From Kribbella italica (GTDB taxonomy: Bacteria; Actinomycetota; Actinomycetes; Propionibacteriales; Kribbellaceae), in the NCBI RefSeq assembly GCF_014205135.1, contig NZ_JACHMY010000001.1, positions 4,650,001 to 4,714,000 on the forward strand: a stretch of 64,000 bases of DNA, read 5' to 3'. Every line of letters starts with the position of its first letter. Position 1 is the first letter of the stretch. Below are positions 8,003-17,822 of the stretch, piece by piece. The position numbers and the translations under genes were made by a program. A model generated the notes under the pieces. That model made no database searches. It was given only the letters and a program-made list of their open reading frames with translations, and was not told the origin of the DNA.

Positions 8003-9436
8003 CTAGCGGACCAGCTCCTCGAGCAGCGGGTCCGGAGCCGCGGGCTGGGCGCGGCGCGCGGCTGGGATGGCCAAAGCCAGCAGTACGGCGACTGCGGAGA
8101 AGGCTGACAGGAGGATGAAGGTGTCGGTGAAACCTGCTTCGGCAGGCAGGCCCGACGGTTGGATGTGGGCGGTGATGATCGAGCTGGCGATCGCCGTGCC
8201 CAGGGAGCCGCCGATGGTGCGGATGTTGGCGTTCATGCCGGTGGCGGCGCCGGTTTGTTCGCGGGGGACGTTCTGGACGATGAGGCTGGTCATCGACGCG
8301 TAGGCGAGGCCCAGGCCGAGGCCGAAGATGGCGGTGGAGAGGGCGACTTGCCAGGTCGCGTCGTGGAAGGACGCGAAGAGGACCGAGGCGATCAGGCTGA
8401 GGAAGGAGCCCCAGATGACCTGGGCCTTGACGCTGAAGCGAGGGGCCATCGGCCCGCTCAGCGAGCCGGCGATCGCCATGGTGACGAGCATCGGGAGCAT
8501 CAGCAGGCCCGCTTGGGTGACCGACGAGCCGAAGCCGAAGCCCGCGGCCTCGGGGATCTGCAGGAACTGCGGGACGAAGGCGTAGACGGCGAACATCGCG
8601 GCACCGAAGAGCAGGGCGACCAGGTTCGTCGTCCAGACCGCGGGGATGCGCATCATGCGCATGTCGATCAGCGGGTTCTTCGAGCGCAGTTCGACGGTGA
8701 TCCAGGCCGCGGCCAGGACGACGGCCGCGGCGAACAGCCCGATGGTCCGGGCCGACGCCCAGCCCCACGAGCGGCCGAGGCTCAGCGGCAGCAGGAGCGC
8801 GATCAGCCAGCTGGACAGCAGCGCGGCCGCCAGCCAGTCGATGCGGCCGGGTACGCGATTCGGGGACTCCGGCACGTACCGGCGTACCAGCACGGCCGCG
8901 ATCGTGACGACGATCAGCGGGATCCAGAACAACCAGCGCCAGCCGAGCGCCTCGACGATCGGGCCGGCCAGGACGATGCCGAGACCACCGCCGGCGGCGA
9001 TGACGGCCGACACGATGCCGACGACGGACGGCACGCGCTCGGCCGGGAACTCGTCGCGGATGATGCCGAACGACAGCGGGAACACCGCGCCGCCGAGGCC
9101 CTGGATCACGCGAGCGGCGATCAGTACGCCGATGTTGGGCGCGAGCGCGGCGAGCAGACAACCGGCCGCGAGCGCGACCAGGCCGATCAGCAGCGTGCGT
9201 TCCTTGCCGACCATGTCGCCGATCCGGCCGAGCAGCGGGGTCGCCACCGAGACCGAGAGCAGGAGGGCCGTGAACACCCAGGTGACCGTGCTCGCCGAGG
9301 TGTGCAGGTCGTGTTGCATGACGGGCAGCGCCGGGGTCACCAGCGACTGCAACATCGAGAACGCGGCCACGACCGTCGCCAGCACCGCCAGCGTCAGCCG
9401 TGGGGACGTCGTCTTCCGATGGTAAAGTTGAGGCAT
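8003..9436 (-). CDS. MFS efflux transporter, DHA2 (EmrB/QacA) type
   Basis: 477 residues with about 14 hydrophobic helices. MFS motif A is GRIGDMVGKER (about 75-85) and the antiporter motif C region is AVIAAGGGLGIVLAGP (about 145-160). These mark a proton-driven drug or metabolite exporter. Start ATG 9436 is preceded by GGAGGC and the -10 box TACAGT, so the transcript is probably leaderless. It is divergent from the TetR gene at 9491, with a palindromic operator between them, which predicts ligand-induced expression of the pump. Substrate unknown. Confidence 0.9.
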   Translation of the reverse strand: MPQLYHRKTTSPRLTLAVLATVVAAFSMLQSLVTPALPVMQHDLHTSASTVTWVFTALLLSVSVATPLLGRIGDMVGKERTLLIGLVALAAGCLLAALAPNIGVLIAARVIQGLGGAVFPLSFGIIRDEFPAERVPSVVGIVSAVIAAGGGLGIVLAGPIVEALGWRWLFWIPLIVVTIAAVLVRRYVPESPNRVPGRIDWLAAALLSSWLIALLLPLSLGRSWGWASARTIGLFAAAVVLAAAWITVELRSKNPLIDMRMMRIPAVWTTNLVALLFGAAMFAVYAFVPQFLQIPEAAGFGFGSSVTQAGLLMLPMLVTMAIAGSLSGPMAPRFSVKAQVIWGSFLSLIASVLFASFHDATWQVALSTAIFGLGLGLAYASMTSLIVQNVPREQTGAATGMNANIRTIGGSLGTAIASSIITAHIQPSGLPAEAGFTDTFILLSAFSAVAVLLALAIPAARRAQPAAPDPLLEELVR

Positions 9437-9442
9437 GCCTCC

Positions 9443-9448
9443 ACTGTA
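9443..9448 (-). promoter_or_regulatory. -10 box TACAGT of the MFS gene
   Basis: TACAGT, 6 nt, ATG 9436 on the minus strand. It adjoins the operator at 9450-9465, so a bound repressor would block it. Confidence 0.4.
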
Positions 9449-9449
9449 A

Positions 9450-9465
9450 CGGAGGGACCCCTCCG
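9450..9465. promoter_or_regulatory. Predicted TetR operator
   Basis: Perfect 7-2-7 inverted repeat CGGAGGG-AC-CCCTCCG in the 54-bp gap between the divergent MFS and TetR genes. It abuts the MFS promoter and lies 26 bp before the TetR start. It is the obvious candidate site for the adjacent regulator. Confidence 0.6.
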
Positions 9466-9490
9466 GTTCTAGTCGATTAAGGTGATCGAG

Positions 9491-10060
9491 GTGACTCAGA
9501 CTCCACGCAGCGGCCTGGCCGCCGCGGTGAAGCGCCCGCAACGGGCCGACGCGCGCCGCAACTTCGACGCCCTGCTGACCGCCGCCCGCGACACCTTCGC
9601 CGAGCAGGGCACCGGCGCCTCCCTCGAGGAGATCGCCCGCCGCGCCGGCGTCGGCATCGGCACGCTGTACCGCAACTTCCCCACCCGCCAGGACCTGTTC
9701 GAGGCCGTGTACTTCGGCGAGGTCGAGGAGCTCTGCGCCGCCGCCGACGACGTCGCCGACCTGCCGCCGTGGGAGGCGCTGACGACCTGGCTCGAGCGCT
9801 TCGTCCAGTACGCCGCGACCAAGCGCGCGGTGATCGAGGCGCTCAACCGCGACTCCGCGATGTTCACCACGGCACGCGAGGCGATGTACGCCGCCGGTAC
9901 GCCGCTGTTCGAGCGCGCGCAGGCGGCCGGGGACGCCCGGACGGACATCGCCTTCGACGACCTGCTGCGGATGGTCAGCGGGCTCACCGCGGCCGGGTTC
10001 GTCGACGACGCACAGCGCGAGCGGGTGCTGAAGATCGCGCTGGACGGCGTCCACACGTAA
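9491..10060 (+). CDS. TetR-family regulator of the divergent efflux gene
   Basis: 189 residues. The N-terminal helix-turn-helix is in ARDTFAEQGTGASLEEIARR followed by AGVGIGTLYRNFPTRQDL, the classic TetR DNA-binding signature. The rest is an all-helical ligand-binding and dimerisation domain. GTG 9491 has AAGGTGA 5 nt upstream; GTG 9482 is an in-frame alternative adding three residues. Divergence from the MFS gene and the operator at 9450-9465 imply local control of the pump. Confidence 0.88.
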   Translation: MTQTPRSGLAAAVKRPQRADARRNFDALLTAARDTFAEQGTGASLEEIARRAGVGIGTLYRNFPTRQDLFEAVYFGEVEELCAAADDVADLPPWEALTTWLERFVQYAATKRAVIEALNRDSAMFTTAREAMYAAGTPLFERAQAAGDARTDIAFDDLLRMVSGLTAAGFVDDAQRERVLKIALDGVHT

Positions 10061-10089
10061 AGCGGTGGTCGATCCGCCGCCCGCAGGGA

Positions 10090-10857
10090 ATGATCGGACG
10101 GGTGGACACCGACGTTGCGCGGAACAGGGTTGCTTGGGAGCAGGCCTCTCAGAAGCATGTCCGGGAGTACGACGAACTGCTGGCGCAGGCCGCGCGGCGG
10201 GAGTCGTTGACGGGAAACGAGCGCAGACTGCTCGAGCCGGTCCTGCGCGAACGGCCCGTGGTCGTGCACCTGCAGAGCGGGCACGGGATGGATGACGTCG
10301 ACCTGGTCTCCGCGGGCGCCGGCCGGGTGGTGGCGGTCGACTACAGCGTGACCGCGGCGTCGGCGGCGCAGCGGCGGGCGCGGGAGCTCGGCGTACCGGC
10401 GTACTACGTGGCGGCCGAAGTGCCTGGGGTGCCGTTGAAGCCGGGCGTGGCCGATCTCGTGTACACCGGCAAGGGCGCGCTGATCTGGATGCGGGACATC
10501 GACGCTTGGGCGCGGGACGTCGCGACGCTGCTGAAGCCTGGTGGGCAGCTGTTCGTGTACGAGGCGCATCCGGCGGTGCCGCTGTGGGTGTGGGACGAGC
10601 AGGAGGTGGGGGTTCGGCCGGATCGGAGCTACTTCGCCGACTCGCACATCAACGAGACGTTCCCGGCGAACGGTGCGCAGGAGTGGCAGTGGACGCTCGG
10701 GCAGATCGTGACGGCGCTCGTCGCGGCGGGGCTGGAGATCCGGGTGCTCGAGGAGTATCCGGAGCCGTTCTGGAAGCCGGTCGGGCAAGAGGCCGCCGCC
10801 TGGGAAGGCCGGCTGCCGAACTCGTTCGCCTTGCTGGCCGAGAAGGTACGGAGCTGA
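10090..10857 (+). CDS. Class I SAM-dependent methyltransferase
   Basis: 255 residues. A Rossmann-like methyltransferase: VVHLQSGHGMDDV is motif I (a degenerate GxGxG), VVAVDYS is the acidic motif II, and LKPGGQLFVYEAHP is the post-catalytic strand with the LLKPGG hallmark. Starts M-I-G-R-V; a GTG at 10102 is an alternative and neither has a strong ribosome site. It is co-oriented with the TetR gene, 29 bp downstream, and may be cotranscribed. Substrate unknown. Confidence 0.85.
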   Translation: MIGRVDTDVARNRVAWEQASQKHVREYDELLAQAARRESLTGNERRLLEPVLRERPVVVHLQSGHGMDDVDLVSAGAGRVVAVDYSVTAASAAQRRARELGVPAYYVAAEVPGVPLKPGVADLVYTGKGALIWMRDIDAWARDVATLLKPGGQLFVYEAHPAVPLWVWDEQEVGVRPDRSYFADSHINETFPANGAQEWQWTLGQIVTALVAAGLEIRVLEEYPEPFWKPVGQEAAAWEGRLPNSFALLAEKVRS

Positions 10858-10892
10858 CGAACTAGGACCTCGTTGCCTGAAGCAACCAAATG

Positions 10893-11897
10893 TCAGGCGC
10901 GGCCGAGGGCCAGGGCGACGCCGTCGAGGATGTCGTGCTCGGAGACGACGACCTCGTCGCGGGTCAGCGTGAGCCGGTCGTACAGGCGTTGCAGGATCAG
11001 CGCGCCGGCGCCGATCACGTCGACCCGGCCGGGGTGGATGGCCGGCTCGACCGTGCGCTGGACACGGGTCGAGCCCATCAGCCACGACGTGGTGTCGAGC
11101 AGCAGGGCGCCATGGATCCGGGCGTGGTGGATGACGGCCGGGTCGTACTCGGTGAGCTTCAGCGCCACCGCGGCGACCGTCGTGACCGTCCCGGCGACGC
11201 CGATCAGCGTCCGGGCCTGGTCCAGCGGGACGTCTGTGGAGTCGAGCAGGTCGTCGACGTCCTTGGTGGCCGCGGACATCTCGGGGATCGTGGCCGGGTC
11301 GGAGCCCAGGTGACGCTCGGTCATCCGGACCGAGCCCATGTCGAGCGACTGTGCGGCGATCACGCCGGTCTCGTCACCGAGGACCAGCTCGGTCGAGCCG
11401 CCGCCGATGTCCGCGACCAGGTACGGACCCGGTACCTCGAGGTCGGCGAGCCCGGCGGTGGCGCCCTGGAAGCTGAGCGCCGCCTCCTCGTCGCCGGAGA
11501 TGATGTCGGGGTCGACGCCGAAGCGCTCCCGGATCCCGGTGAAGAACTCGTCGCGGTTGCTGACATCGCGCGCGGCCGAGGTCGCGACGAAGCGGATCCG
11601 CTCGGCGCCGGCCCGTCGTACCAGGGCGGCGTACTCGTCGGACGCCGCGAAGGCCCGCTCGAGCGCCTCGGGCGCGAAGGCGCCGGTGGAGTCGACGCCT
11701 TGGCCGAGCCGGACGACGATCATCCGGCGGTCGAGCTCGGTCAGCTTGCCGTCGGCAACGTCCGCGATCAGCAGCCGCAGCGAATTGGTGCCGCAGTCAA
11801 CGGCCGCGACGCGGACCGCGCCGGCCTCGGGCGCGGGGAAGTCGACCTCAGGGCTCCGGCCCATCGCCTCCGCGGAACCGACCGAACCGTCAGACAC
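10893..11897 (-). CDS. ppx: Ppx/GppA-family exopolyphosphatase
   Basis: 334 residues, actin-like ATPase fold. The phosphate-1 loop is AAVDCGTNSLRLLIAD (31-46), the phosphate-2 loop is VADIGGGSTELVLG (161-174), and the acidic motif SGDEEAALSF (134-143) holds the expected catalytic Glu. The enzyme hydrolyses polyphosphate or pppGpp. It lacks the C-terminal HD-like domain of long E. coli-type Ppx and matches the short actinobacterial form. The start overlaps the end of the DUF501 gene by 8 bp. It is the last gene of the eno-ftsB-DUF501-ppx operon. Confidence 0.92.
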   Translation of the reverse strand: MSDGSVGSAEAMGRSPEVDFPAPEAGAVRVAAVDCGTNSLRLLIADVADGKLTELDRRMIVVRLGQGVDSTGAFAPEALERAFAASDEYAALVRRAGAERIRFVATSAARDVSNRDEFFTGIRERFGVDPDIISGDEEAALSFQGATAGLADLEVPGPYLVADIGGGSTELVLGDETGVIAAQSLDMGSVRMTERHLGSDPATIPEMSAATKDVDDLLDSTDVPLDQARTLIGVAGTVTTVAAVALKLTEYDPAVIHHARIHGALLLDTTSWLMGSTRVQRTVEPAIHPGRVDVIGAGALILQRLYDRLTLTRDEVVVSEHDILDGVALALGRA

Positions 11898-12372
11898 AAG
11901 GACCCCGGCGACCCCAGTCCTCCAAGGCCTTCAACGCCTCGTCACCCAGCGGATTCACCCCAGGGCCGGCGGCCAGCGAGTGGCCGATCAACACGTGCAA
12001 GCACTTCACCCGCGTCGGCATCCCGCCCGCGCTGATCCCGGCGATCTCCTCGACGTGCTCGATCGACTCGCGGTGCGCCAGGTACGACTCGTGAGCGGCC
12101 CGGTACGACGCCGCCAGCTCCTCGTCCGTGCCGAGGCGCTCGGTCATCTCCTTCATCATGCCCTCGGCCTCGAGCGTGCCGATCGCGGACGCGAGCCGCG
12201 GGCACGTCACGTAGTCCGTGGTCGGGAACGGCGTACCGTCCGGAAGCCGCGGCTCGGTCTCGACCACGTCGGGCAGACCGCACGAGCAGCGGTGCGCGAT
12301 GGAACGGATGCCACGCGCCGGACGCCCCAGCTGGGCGCTGACGGCGGCGGTGTCTTCGGGGGTGACGCTCAA
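11890..12372 (-). CDS. DUF501 protein
   Basis: 160 residues. A conserved actinobacterial protein of unknown biochemical role that is commonly found between ftsB and ppx. Conserved Cys and His residues are in HRCSCGLP (28-34), VTCPRL (55-60) and TRVKCLHVLIGHSLA (near 120-133), which could bind a metal. The start is TTG 12372, overlapping the ftsB stop in TTGA, so it is translationally coupled. Family assignment rests on the motif pattern and the neighbours. Confidence 0.88.
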   Translation of the reverse strand: MSVTPEDTAAVSAQLGRPARGIRSIAHRCSCGLPDVVETEPRLPDGTPFPTTDYVTCPRLASAIGTLEAEGMMKEMTERLGTDEELAASYRAAHESYLAHRESIEHVEEIAGISAGGMPTRVKCLHVLIGHSLAAGPGVNPLGDEALKALEDWGRRGPCV

Positions 12373-12971
12373 CGATTGGCCTTCGGGGTGAGGATGGGCT
12401 TCGGGGTCGGCTTCGTCGCCGGCGGCTTGGGCGGCGCGACAGGTTTGCCGGCGCCTTCGACGCTCCCCCAGAGCTTGGTGTACCAGGTCGGCTGCTGCGC
12501 GTCGGCCTCGGCGTCCGCCGGGCCGGCGGGCTCGGGCGGGGCGCCGATCGGTTTCCCGTCCGCGCCGATCACCCGGTACCCGACCTCACCCGGCATCACC
12601 CAGCCGAGCCGCTGCCGGGCCTGCGCCCGGACGTACGCGTCGTCGTCCCAGCGGGCGATCTCGTCGTTCAGCTGGTCGACCCGCTTCTCGCGGTCGCGGA
12701 TCTCCTGCTGCAGCGCGGTGATCTGCTGGTGCTGGTCGAACCACACCCGCAGGCTCTGCGCGTACGACACGATCAGCGCGCCGAGCACGAGCAGGACCAC
12801 CGCGGCCCGGCCGGTCAGGTTGCGCGAACCGCGCGTCCTGGGCGGCGGGGGCGGCGCTCCCGCCGTACGGCGTTTGGGCTGGGTGCCGTCCCGCCGGACC
12901 GGTGGCCGCGACTGGGTCCGGCTCGACGGACGCGAGCCGGGCCGGGCACCGGAATCCCGGCGGGACGACAT
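12369..12971 (-). CDS. ftsB: FtsB/DivIC-like divisome protein
   Basis: 200 residues. A basic, proline-rich cytoplasmic region (1-50), one transmembrane helix (about 54-73, VVLLVLGALIVSYAQSLRVW), an extracytoplasmic coiled coil (about 76-108, QQITALQQEIRDREKRVDQL) and then the conserved ARQRLGWVMPGEVGYRVI. The family links FtsQ and FtsL in the septum. The tail (about 135-200) is rich in Pro, Ala and Lys and longer than in proteobacteria. It sits 4 bp after the eno stop, the usual actinobacterial order. Confidence 0.92.
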   Translation of the reverse strand: MSSRRDSGARPGSRPSSRTQSRPPVRRDGTQPKRRTAGAPPPPPRTRGSRNLTGRAAVVLLVLGALIVSYAQSLRVWFDQHQQITALQQEIRDREKRVDQLNDEIARWDDDAYVRAQARQRLGWVMPGEVGYRVIGADGKPIGAPPEPAGPADAEADAQQPTWYTKLWGSVEGAGKPVAPPKPPATKPTPKPILTPKANR

Positions 12972-12975
12972 CAGA

Positions 12976-14590
<1,615 letters not shown>

Positions 14591-14594
14591 TGAC

Positions 14595-14826
14595 CACGCT
14601 GTGGCTGAGGCCGGCGTCGGAGCTCAGGTAGTTTTGGACGCGCTGCAGGTCTGAGGTTTCGCCGGCTGCCGGCCAACGCCGCGTCGACAGGGCCCTCATC
14701 CTTTGGCATCACCACGGTGAACCTGAGATCGCCGAACCCGGCGGGGAACGACGTGTCCAGCGCGTCGCTCGTTGCCCAGATGTGTACGGGCAGTTCGAAG
14801 ACCGCCTTCACGTCCATGTGCTTCAC
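14595..14826 (-). pseudogene. Frameshifted remnant of an unknown gene
   Basis: From ATG 14826 a coding-like frame reads MKHMDVKAVFELPVHIWATS and on through FGDLRFTVVMPKDE, to about 14697. It then loses protein character, while the neighbouring minus frame becomes coding-like (ETSDLQRVQNYLSSDAGLSH) until the hairpin array of repeat copy A begins. Codons in both parts end mostly in G or C, as in real genes here. The simplest reading is a small gene broken by a frameshift and truncated at the repeat. Function not recognised. Confidence 0.35.
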
Positions 14827-14928
14827 TCCGCTCGCCGCTGCTGCCCCGCCAGCGAGATGCTGCCGACGGACGCACCCTACGAGTTGGTCGCCTGGCTCGG
14901 CGGTCGAGCTTGAGCGGAGGCCCAGCTG

Positions 14929-16113
14929 CTAGTCGTGGTCCGCGAAGGCGGGAAACAGTCTCGGCGGGGGCTTGGTGGCGTCGGTCCAGCGCTCTGTCAT
15001 GGCATCGGCTAGTTCGCAGAACCAACGCGCCAAGTCCGGCAGGGTGCCAGCACGATCGGTCAGCCGATTCAACACCCCGATCTGCTGGACAAGCTGTGCG
15101 CGACGGCGCCAACTGTCGTGGGGAGTCTGGTCGGTTCGGGCGATCACCGGAAGGCGGGTCACTCTGCTGGCGAGTGCTGCTGCCGCACCAACTGCGAGCA
15201 TCTTGTCGTACCCGTGCAGGTCGTCCGCAGCGAGGGAGGTTGCGAGCGTGTTGCGGTAGGCGCGGTCTGCGGCTTGGGTGATCGGTTCTGGTAGCACGGA
15301 CCAGTTCGCGCTGTGGTGTGGGAAGGGATAGTGCAGGAACGAGGCGTCGAAACCGATGTGCCCGAAACCAGAGCCTTCGAAGTCGACCAACCGGATACCT
15401 CGGTCAGTGACCAGGGCGTTGGTCGGGTTGAGGTCGTTGTGCACCAGCGCGGCGTACTGGCCTGGTGCGTCCAGTTGTGAGCGGACGAAGGCGATGTCGT
15501 CCCGCGCGGTGCGGGCGTCTGGGAATCCCAGCTCTGCGCAGGCCTGTTCGACGACGTGCCATCGGCGGGTGCCTCCTGTTCCAGCGCCCTCGCCGGTGGT
15601 GACGTCGGCGGAGCCGAACTCTGCCAGCGCCAGGTCGTGCTCGATGCGACGGTCCAGCGTGGTGGCATGGAGTCGCCCTATGGTTTGCGCGAAGTTCACC
15701 ATCGCGGTGGCTGCCCGCTCGGGGTCGTTGCCGAGCAGCACCGTCTCCAGGGTTGGCCACGTCCCGAGGTCTGACTGGACGACGACGCCGGCTTGGTCGT
15801 TGGTCAGGATCAGACGCGCAGCCACGTCGCTGAGGACTGCGGTGCGCAGCCCGGCGGCCTCTCGCCGCAGATAGGCCGGCCCGCCGTGCCCTTCGCCGTC
15901 CACTCGTCTGGTTTTGACGATGACCGTTCGTGCTGGGCCTTCAGCCGGATCGGTGCCCAGGCCGGACAGGTCACGGTCGAACACCAGCCGAGTGACCGGT
16001 GCCCAGTCGTGACCGACCTGCTGAGCGTCGACGATGACGGGTCGCCGCCCACAAATGGAGGTGAGTCCGTCCAGTACGGCCTTTTGTCGCTCGACCGTCA
16101 ACGGGTGGCGCAT
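14929..16113 (-). CDS. Aminoglycoside phosphotransferase-fold kinase
   Basis: 394 residues. The APH/choline-kinase fold is shown by the Brenner motif LVHNDLNPTNALV (catalytic Asp, Asn ligand) and the Mg-binding Asp in IRLVDFEGSGFG. The N-terminal half carries the nucleotide-binding lobe with TVIVKTRR. Start ATG 16113 has GAGAGG 7 nt upstream. It phosphorylates a small hydroxyl-bearing molecule; the substrate (antibiotic, sugar or metabolite) cannot be told. It is part of the accessory patch between eno and mazG. Confidence 0.85.
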   Translation of the reverse strand: MRHPLTVERQKAVLDGLTSICGRRPVIVDAQQVGHDWAPVTRLVFDRDLSGLGTDPAEGPARTVIVKTRRVDGEGHGGPAYLRREAAGLRTAVLSDVAARLILTNDQAGVVVQSDLGTWPTLETVLLGNDPERAATAMVNFAQTIGRLHATTLDRRIEHDLALAEFGSADVTTGEGAGTGGTRRWHVVEQACAELGFPDARTARDDIAFVRSQLDAPGQYAALVHNDLNPTNALVTDRGIRLVDFEGSGFGHIGFDASFLHYPFPHHSANWSVLPEPITQAADRAYRNTLATSLAADDLHGYDKMLAVGAAAALASRVTRLPVIARTDQTPHDSWRRRAQLVQQIGVLNRLTDRAGTLPDLARWFCELADAMTERWTDATKPPPRLFPAFADHD

Positions 16114-16204
16114 ACCGGACCTCTCGGGATGTCTTTTTGGCAGCCCCGAATCGTAGCCTCCGGCCCGGTTCGAGCTGGTCCTCGCGCTGGCAACGGGTGT
16201 TTGA

Positions 16205-16564
16205 GTCGCGGAGCTGCAGCCCATCTTCTGGCCTACTTGTTCGCGGTCTGTATGGCTGCGTAGCCGAGAAAGTCGGCGCCGGCCAAGCACGGTCGCCGGC
16301 GTCGTCACCGACGTCTCCATTCGTACCTCGCAGAACGACCAGGGCCAGCGCTCCGTCGTGGGCGCCGACGTCGTCGTGAAGTTCACCGACCTGCACGGCA
16401 CGGACCGCTGGGTCACCCGCCGTGCCGAGAACCGATCCGCCATCCCGACCTCCGACACGGTCCTCGTCCTGTACGACCCGCTGCACCCCGAGGCAGACGA
16501 CCTCATCTTCGTGGCGTTCCAGCCCGACCCACTGCCCGCCGACTGGATCGGCAGCATCGCCTAG
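16205..16564 (+). pseudogene. Remnant of a DUF3592-like protein
   Basis: The frame ends VVKFTDLHGTDRWVTRR, then VLVLYDPLHPEADDLIFVAF, the pattern of the extracellular beta domain of DUF3592 proteins. Upstream the frame continues to 16205 without an ATG; only GTG 16358 is available and would remove half the domain. The expected N-terminal transmembrane helix is absent in this frame, but another frame just upstream reads AAHLLAYLFAVCMAA and stops at 16263. This suggests a frameshifted or truncated gene. The stop overlaps the stop of the convergent ankyrin gene. Confidence 0.4.
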
Positions 16565-17553
16565 CGCCACCAGTCGCGGGCGGGGATACGGATCCAGGCA
16601 TCGGGTGGTCCGTCGAAGGAGCGTCTGTCTTGGGGCTCGAGGCCGGTGACGGCGTAGCAGTACGGCAAGGCCTGATAGCTGTAGAGATACTTCAGCAAGA
16701 CGTCGGGGTCGTCCTCGTCCGGTTCACCGCCGGGGTGGAGATCCCAGCCGACCAGCTCGCCATCGCGGGCGAGGCTTCCCTGGTTACCGCTCTTGGCGTT
16801 GGCGTACATCGCGTAGCACGTCGTTCCCGCCGACAATGCTTTGATCACGCCGGGCATCTGTGCGCCGTAGAGCCATGGCTGGGTCAGCACGACTCCACCG
16901 GGGACGTTGGTGGCCCACATCATCCACCGCGCCTCGGAGTCTTCAGGGTCCTCGTCGACCGACGCCATCAGTTGCTCGGGATTGTCGGTCAGCACCCGGG
17001 CATCCAGCCGGCGTACCGCCTCGGTGACGTCGATCCCTGCCACGCAGGCCACGCTGAAGCCGTCCAGGTACGGCGGCCCGAAGAGGTCACCCAGGCGTCG
17101 AGCCTCGGCGACCATCGCCGACTCCTCCGGAGCCAGCGATCTCCCGCCGCCGAACAGCTCGGGTTCGCTGCCGGCCAGCGAAAGCCGGGCCGGCGACCAG
17201 CCGGACATCATGTCCAGCCACGGGTCCGCGCCGGCCTCGACCAGGACCCGGGCGGCGTCGAAGCGGGCGGCCGCAACGGCGGTCCACAACGCAGAACGTC
17301 CCCGCATCAGCGCGTCGACGTCGTCGACCCGCCTGGCAAGCTCCGCGACCACGTCGAGCGCGCCACGCTCGGCCGCCGCGTGCAACGGCGGCTCCCAGCA
17401 ACCCGCGCCACCACTTGGATCAGCACCTGCATCAAGCCGTGCTCGAACCTCGGCAAGATCCGGAAAGTGGTACCAGTTCACCCCTGCCCAGCCGGTGTCA
17501 GCGCTCACCCGCACGAGCATCGCAGACCAGCGACGACAGCCGCCAGGCTTCAC
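16561..17553 (-). CDS. Ankyrin-repeat protein
   Basis: 330 residues from GTG 17553. Two to three ankyrin-like repeats lie in residues about 30-130 (EPPLHAAAERGALDVVAELA, then SALWTAVAAARFDAARVLVE followed by AGADPW). The C-terminal 200 residues are not recognised; they are acidic and rich in Trp, Tyr and Asp. No signal peptide. ATG 17520 and GTG 17508 are later alternatives. GTG 17553 overlaps the stop of a 29-codon frame upstream in GTGA, which hints at translational coupling. Ankyrin proteins of this size often act as protein-binding partners or immunity factors, but no partner is evident. Confidence 0.75.
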   Translation of the reverse strand: MKPGGCRRWSAMLVRVSADTGWAGVNWYHFPDLAEVRARLDAGADPSGGAGCWEPPLHAAAERGALDVVAELARRVDDVDALMRGRSALWTAVAAARFDAARVLVEAGADPWLDMMSGWSPARLSLAGSEPELFGGGRSLAPEESAMVAEARRLGDLFGPPYLDGFSVACVAGIDVTEAVRRLDARVLTDNPEQLMASVDEDPEDSEARWMMWATNVPGGVVLTQPWLYGAQMPGVIKALSAGTTCYAMYANAKSGNQGSLARDGELVGWDLHPGGEPDEDDPDVLLKYLYSYQALPYCYAVTGLEPQDRRSFDGPPDAWIRIPARDWWR

Positions 17554-17639
17554 CGGCCGGAGCCGATTGCACGTTGCTGCAGCGGCTCGCCGACCGCCAA
17601 GCCCTTCAGCGGGGCAGTGGAGTAGTCCGGTGTTGACAT
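17550..17639 (-). CDS. Possible small coupled ORF (29 codons)
   Basis: ATG 17639 to TGA 17550, beginning MSTPDYSTAPLKGLAVGE, codons typical of the genome. Its TGA overlaps the GTG start of the ankyrin gene. There is no clear ribosome site. It could be a coupled leader peptide, or a remnant of an upstream gene. The 16-bp palindrome at 17670-17685 (GGCGCCGG-CCGGCGCC) lies just upstream. Confidence 0.25.
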   Translation of the reverse strand: MSTPDYSTAPLKGLAVGEPLQQRAIGSGR

Positions 17640-17822
17640 CGGTTCGCGTCCGTTAGCAGGATGGGCTCCGGCGCCGGCCGGCGCCCAGCCTCCGAGGACT
17701 TGCCCCAGCTGGGTTCTTGACGAAGGCGAAGGGGAATCCACCCTCAAGGTCGTGTGTTCGTGTCCAGGCCTGTATCGAGTGTCGCGTCGCTGGGGGGCGG
17801 GGACATGTCGAGGAGGCTTGTC

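Noticed and set aside
10871-10886. GTTGC-CTGAA-GCAAC hairpin as a terminator between the methyltransferase and ppx genes
   Set aside because: A 5-bp stem without a U-run is too weak to call, although the location between convergent genes is suitable.
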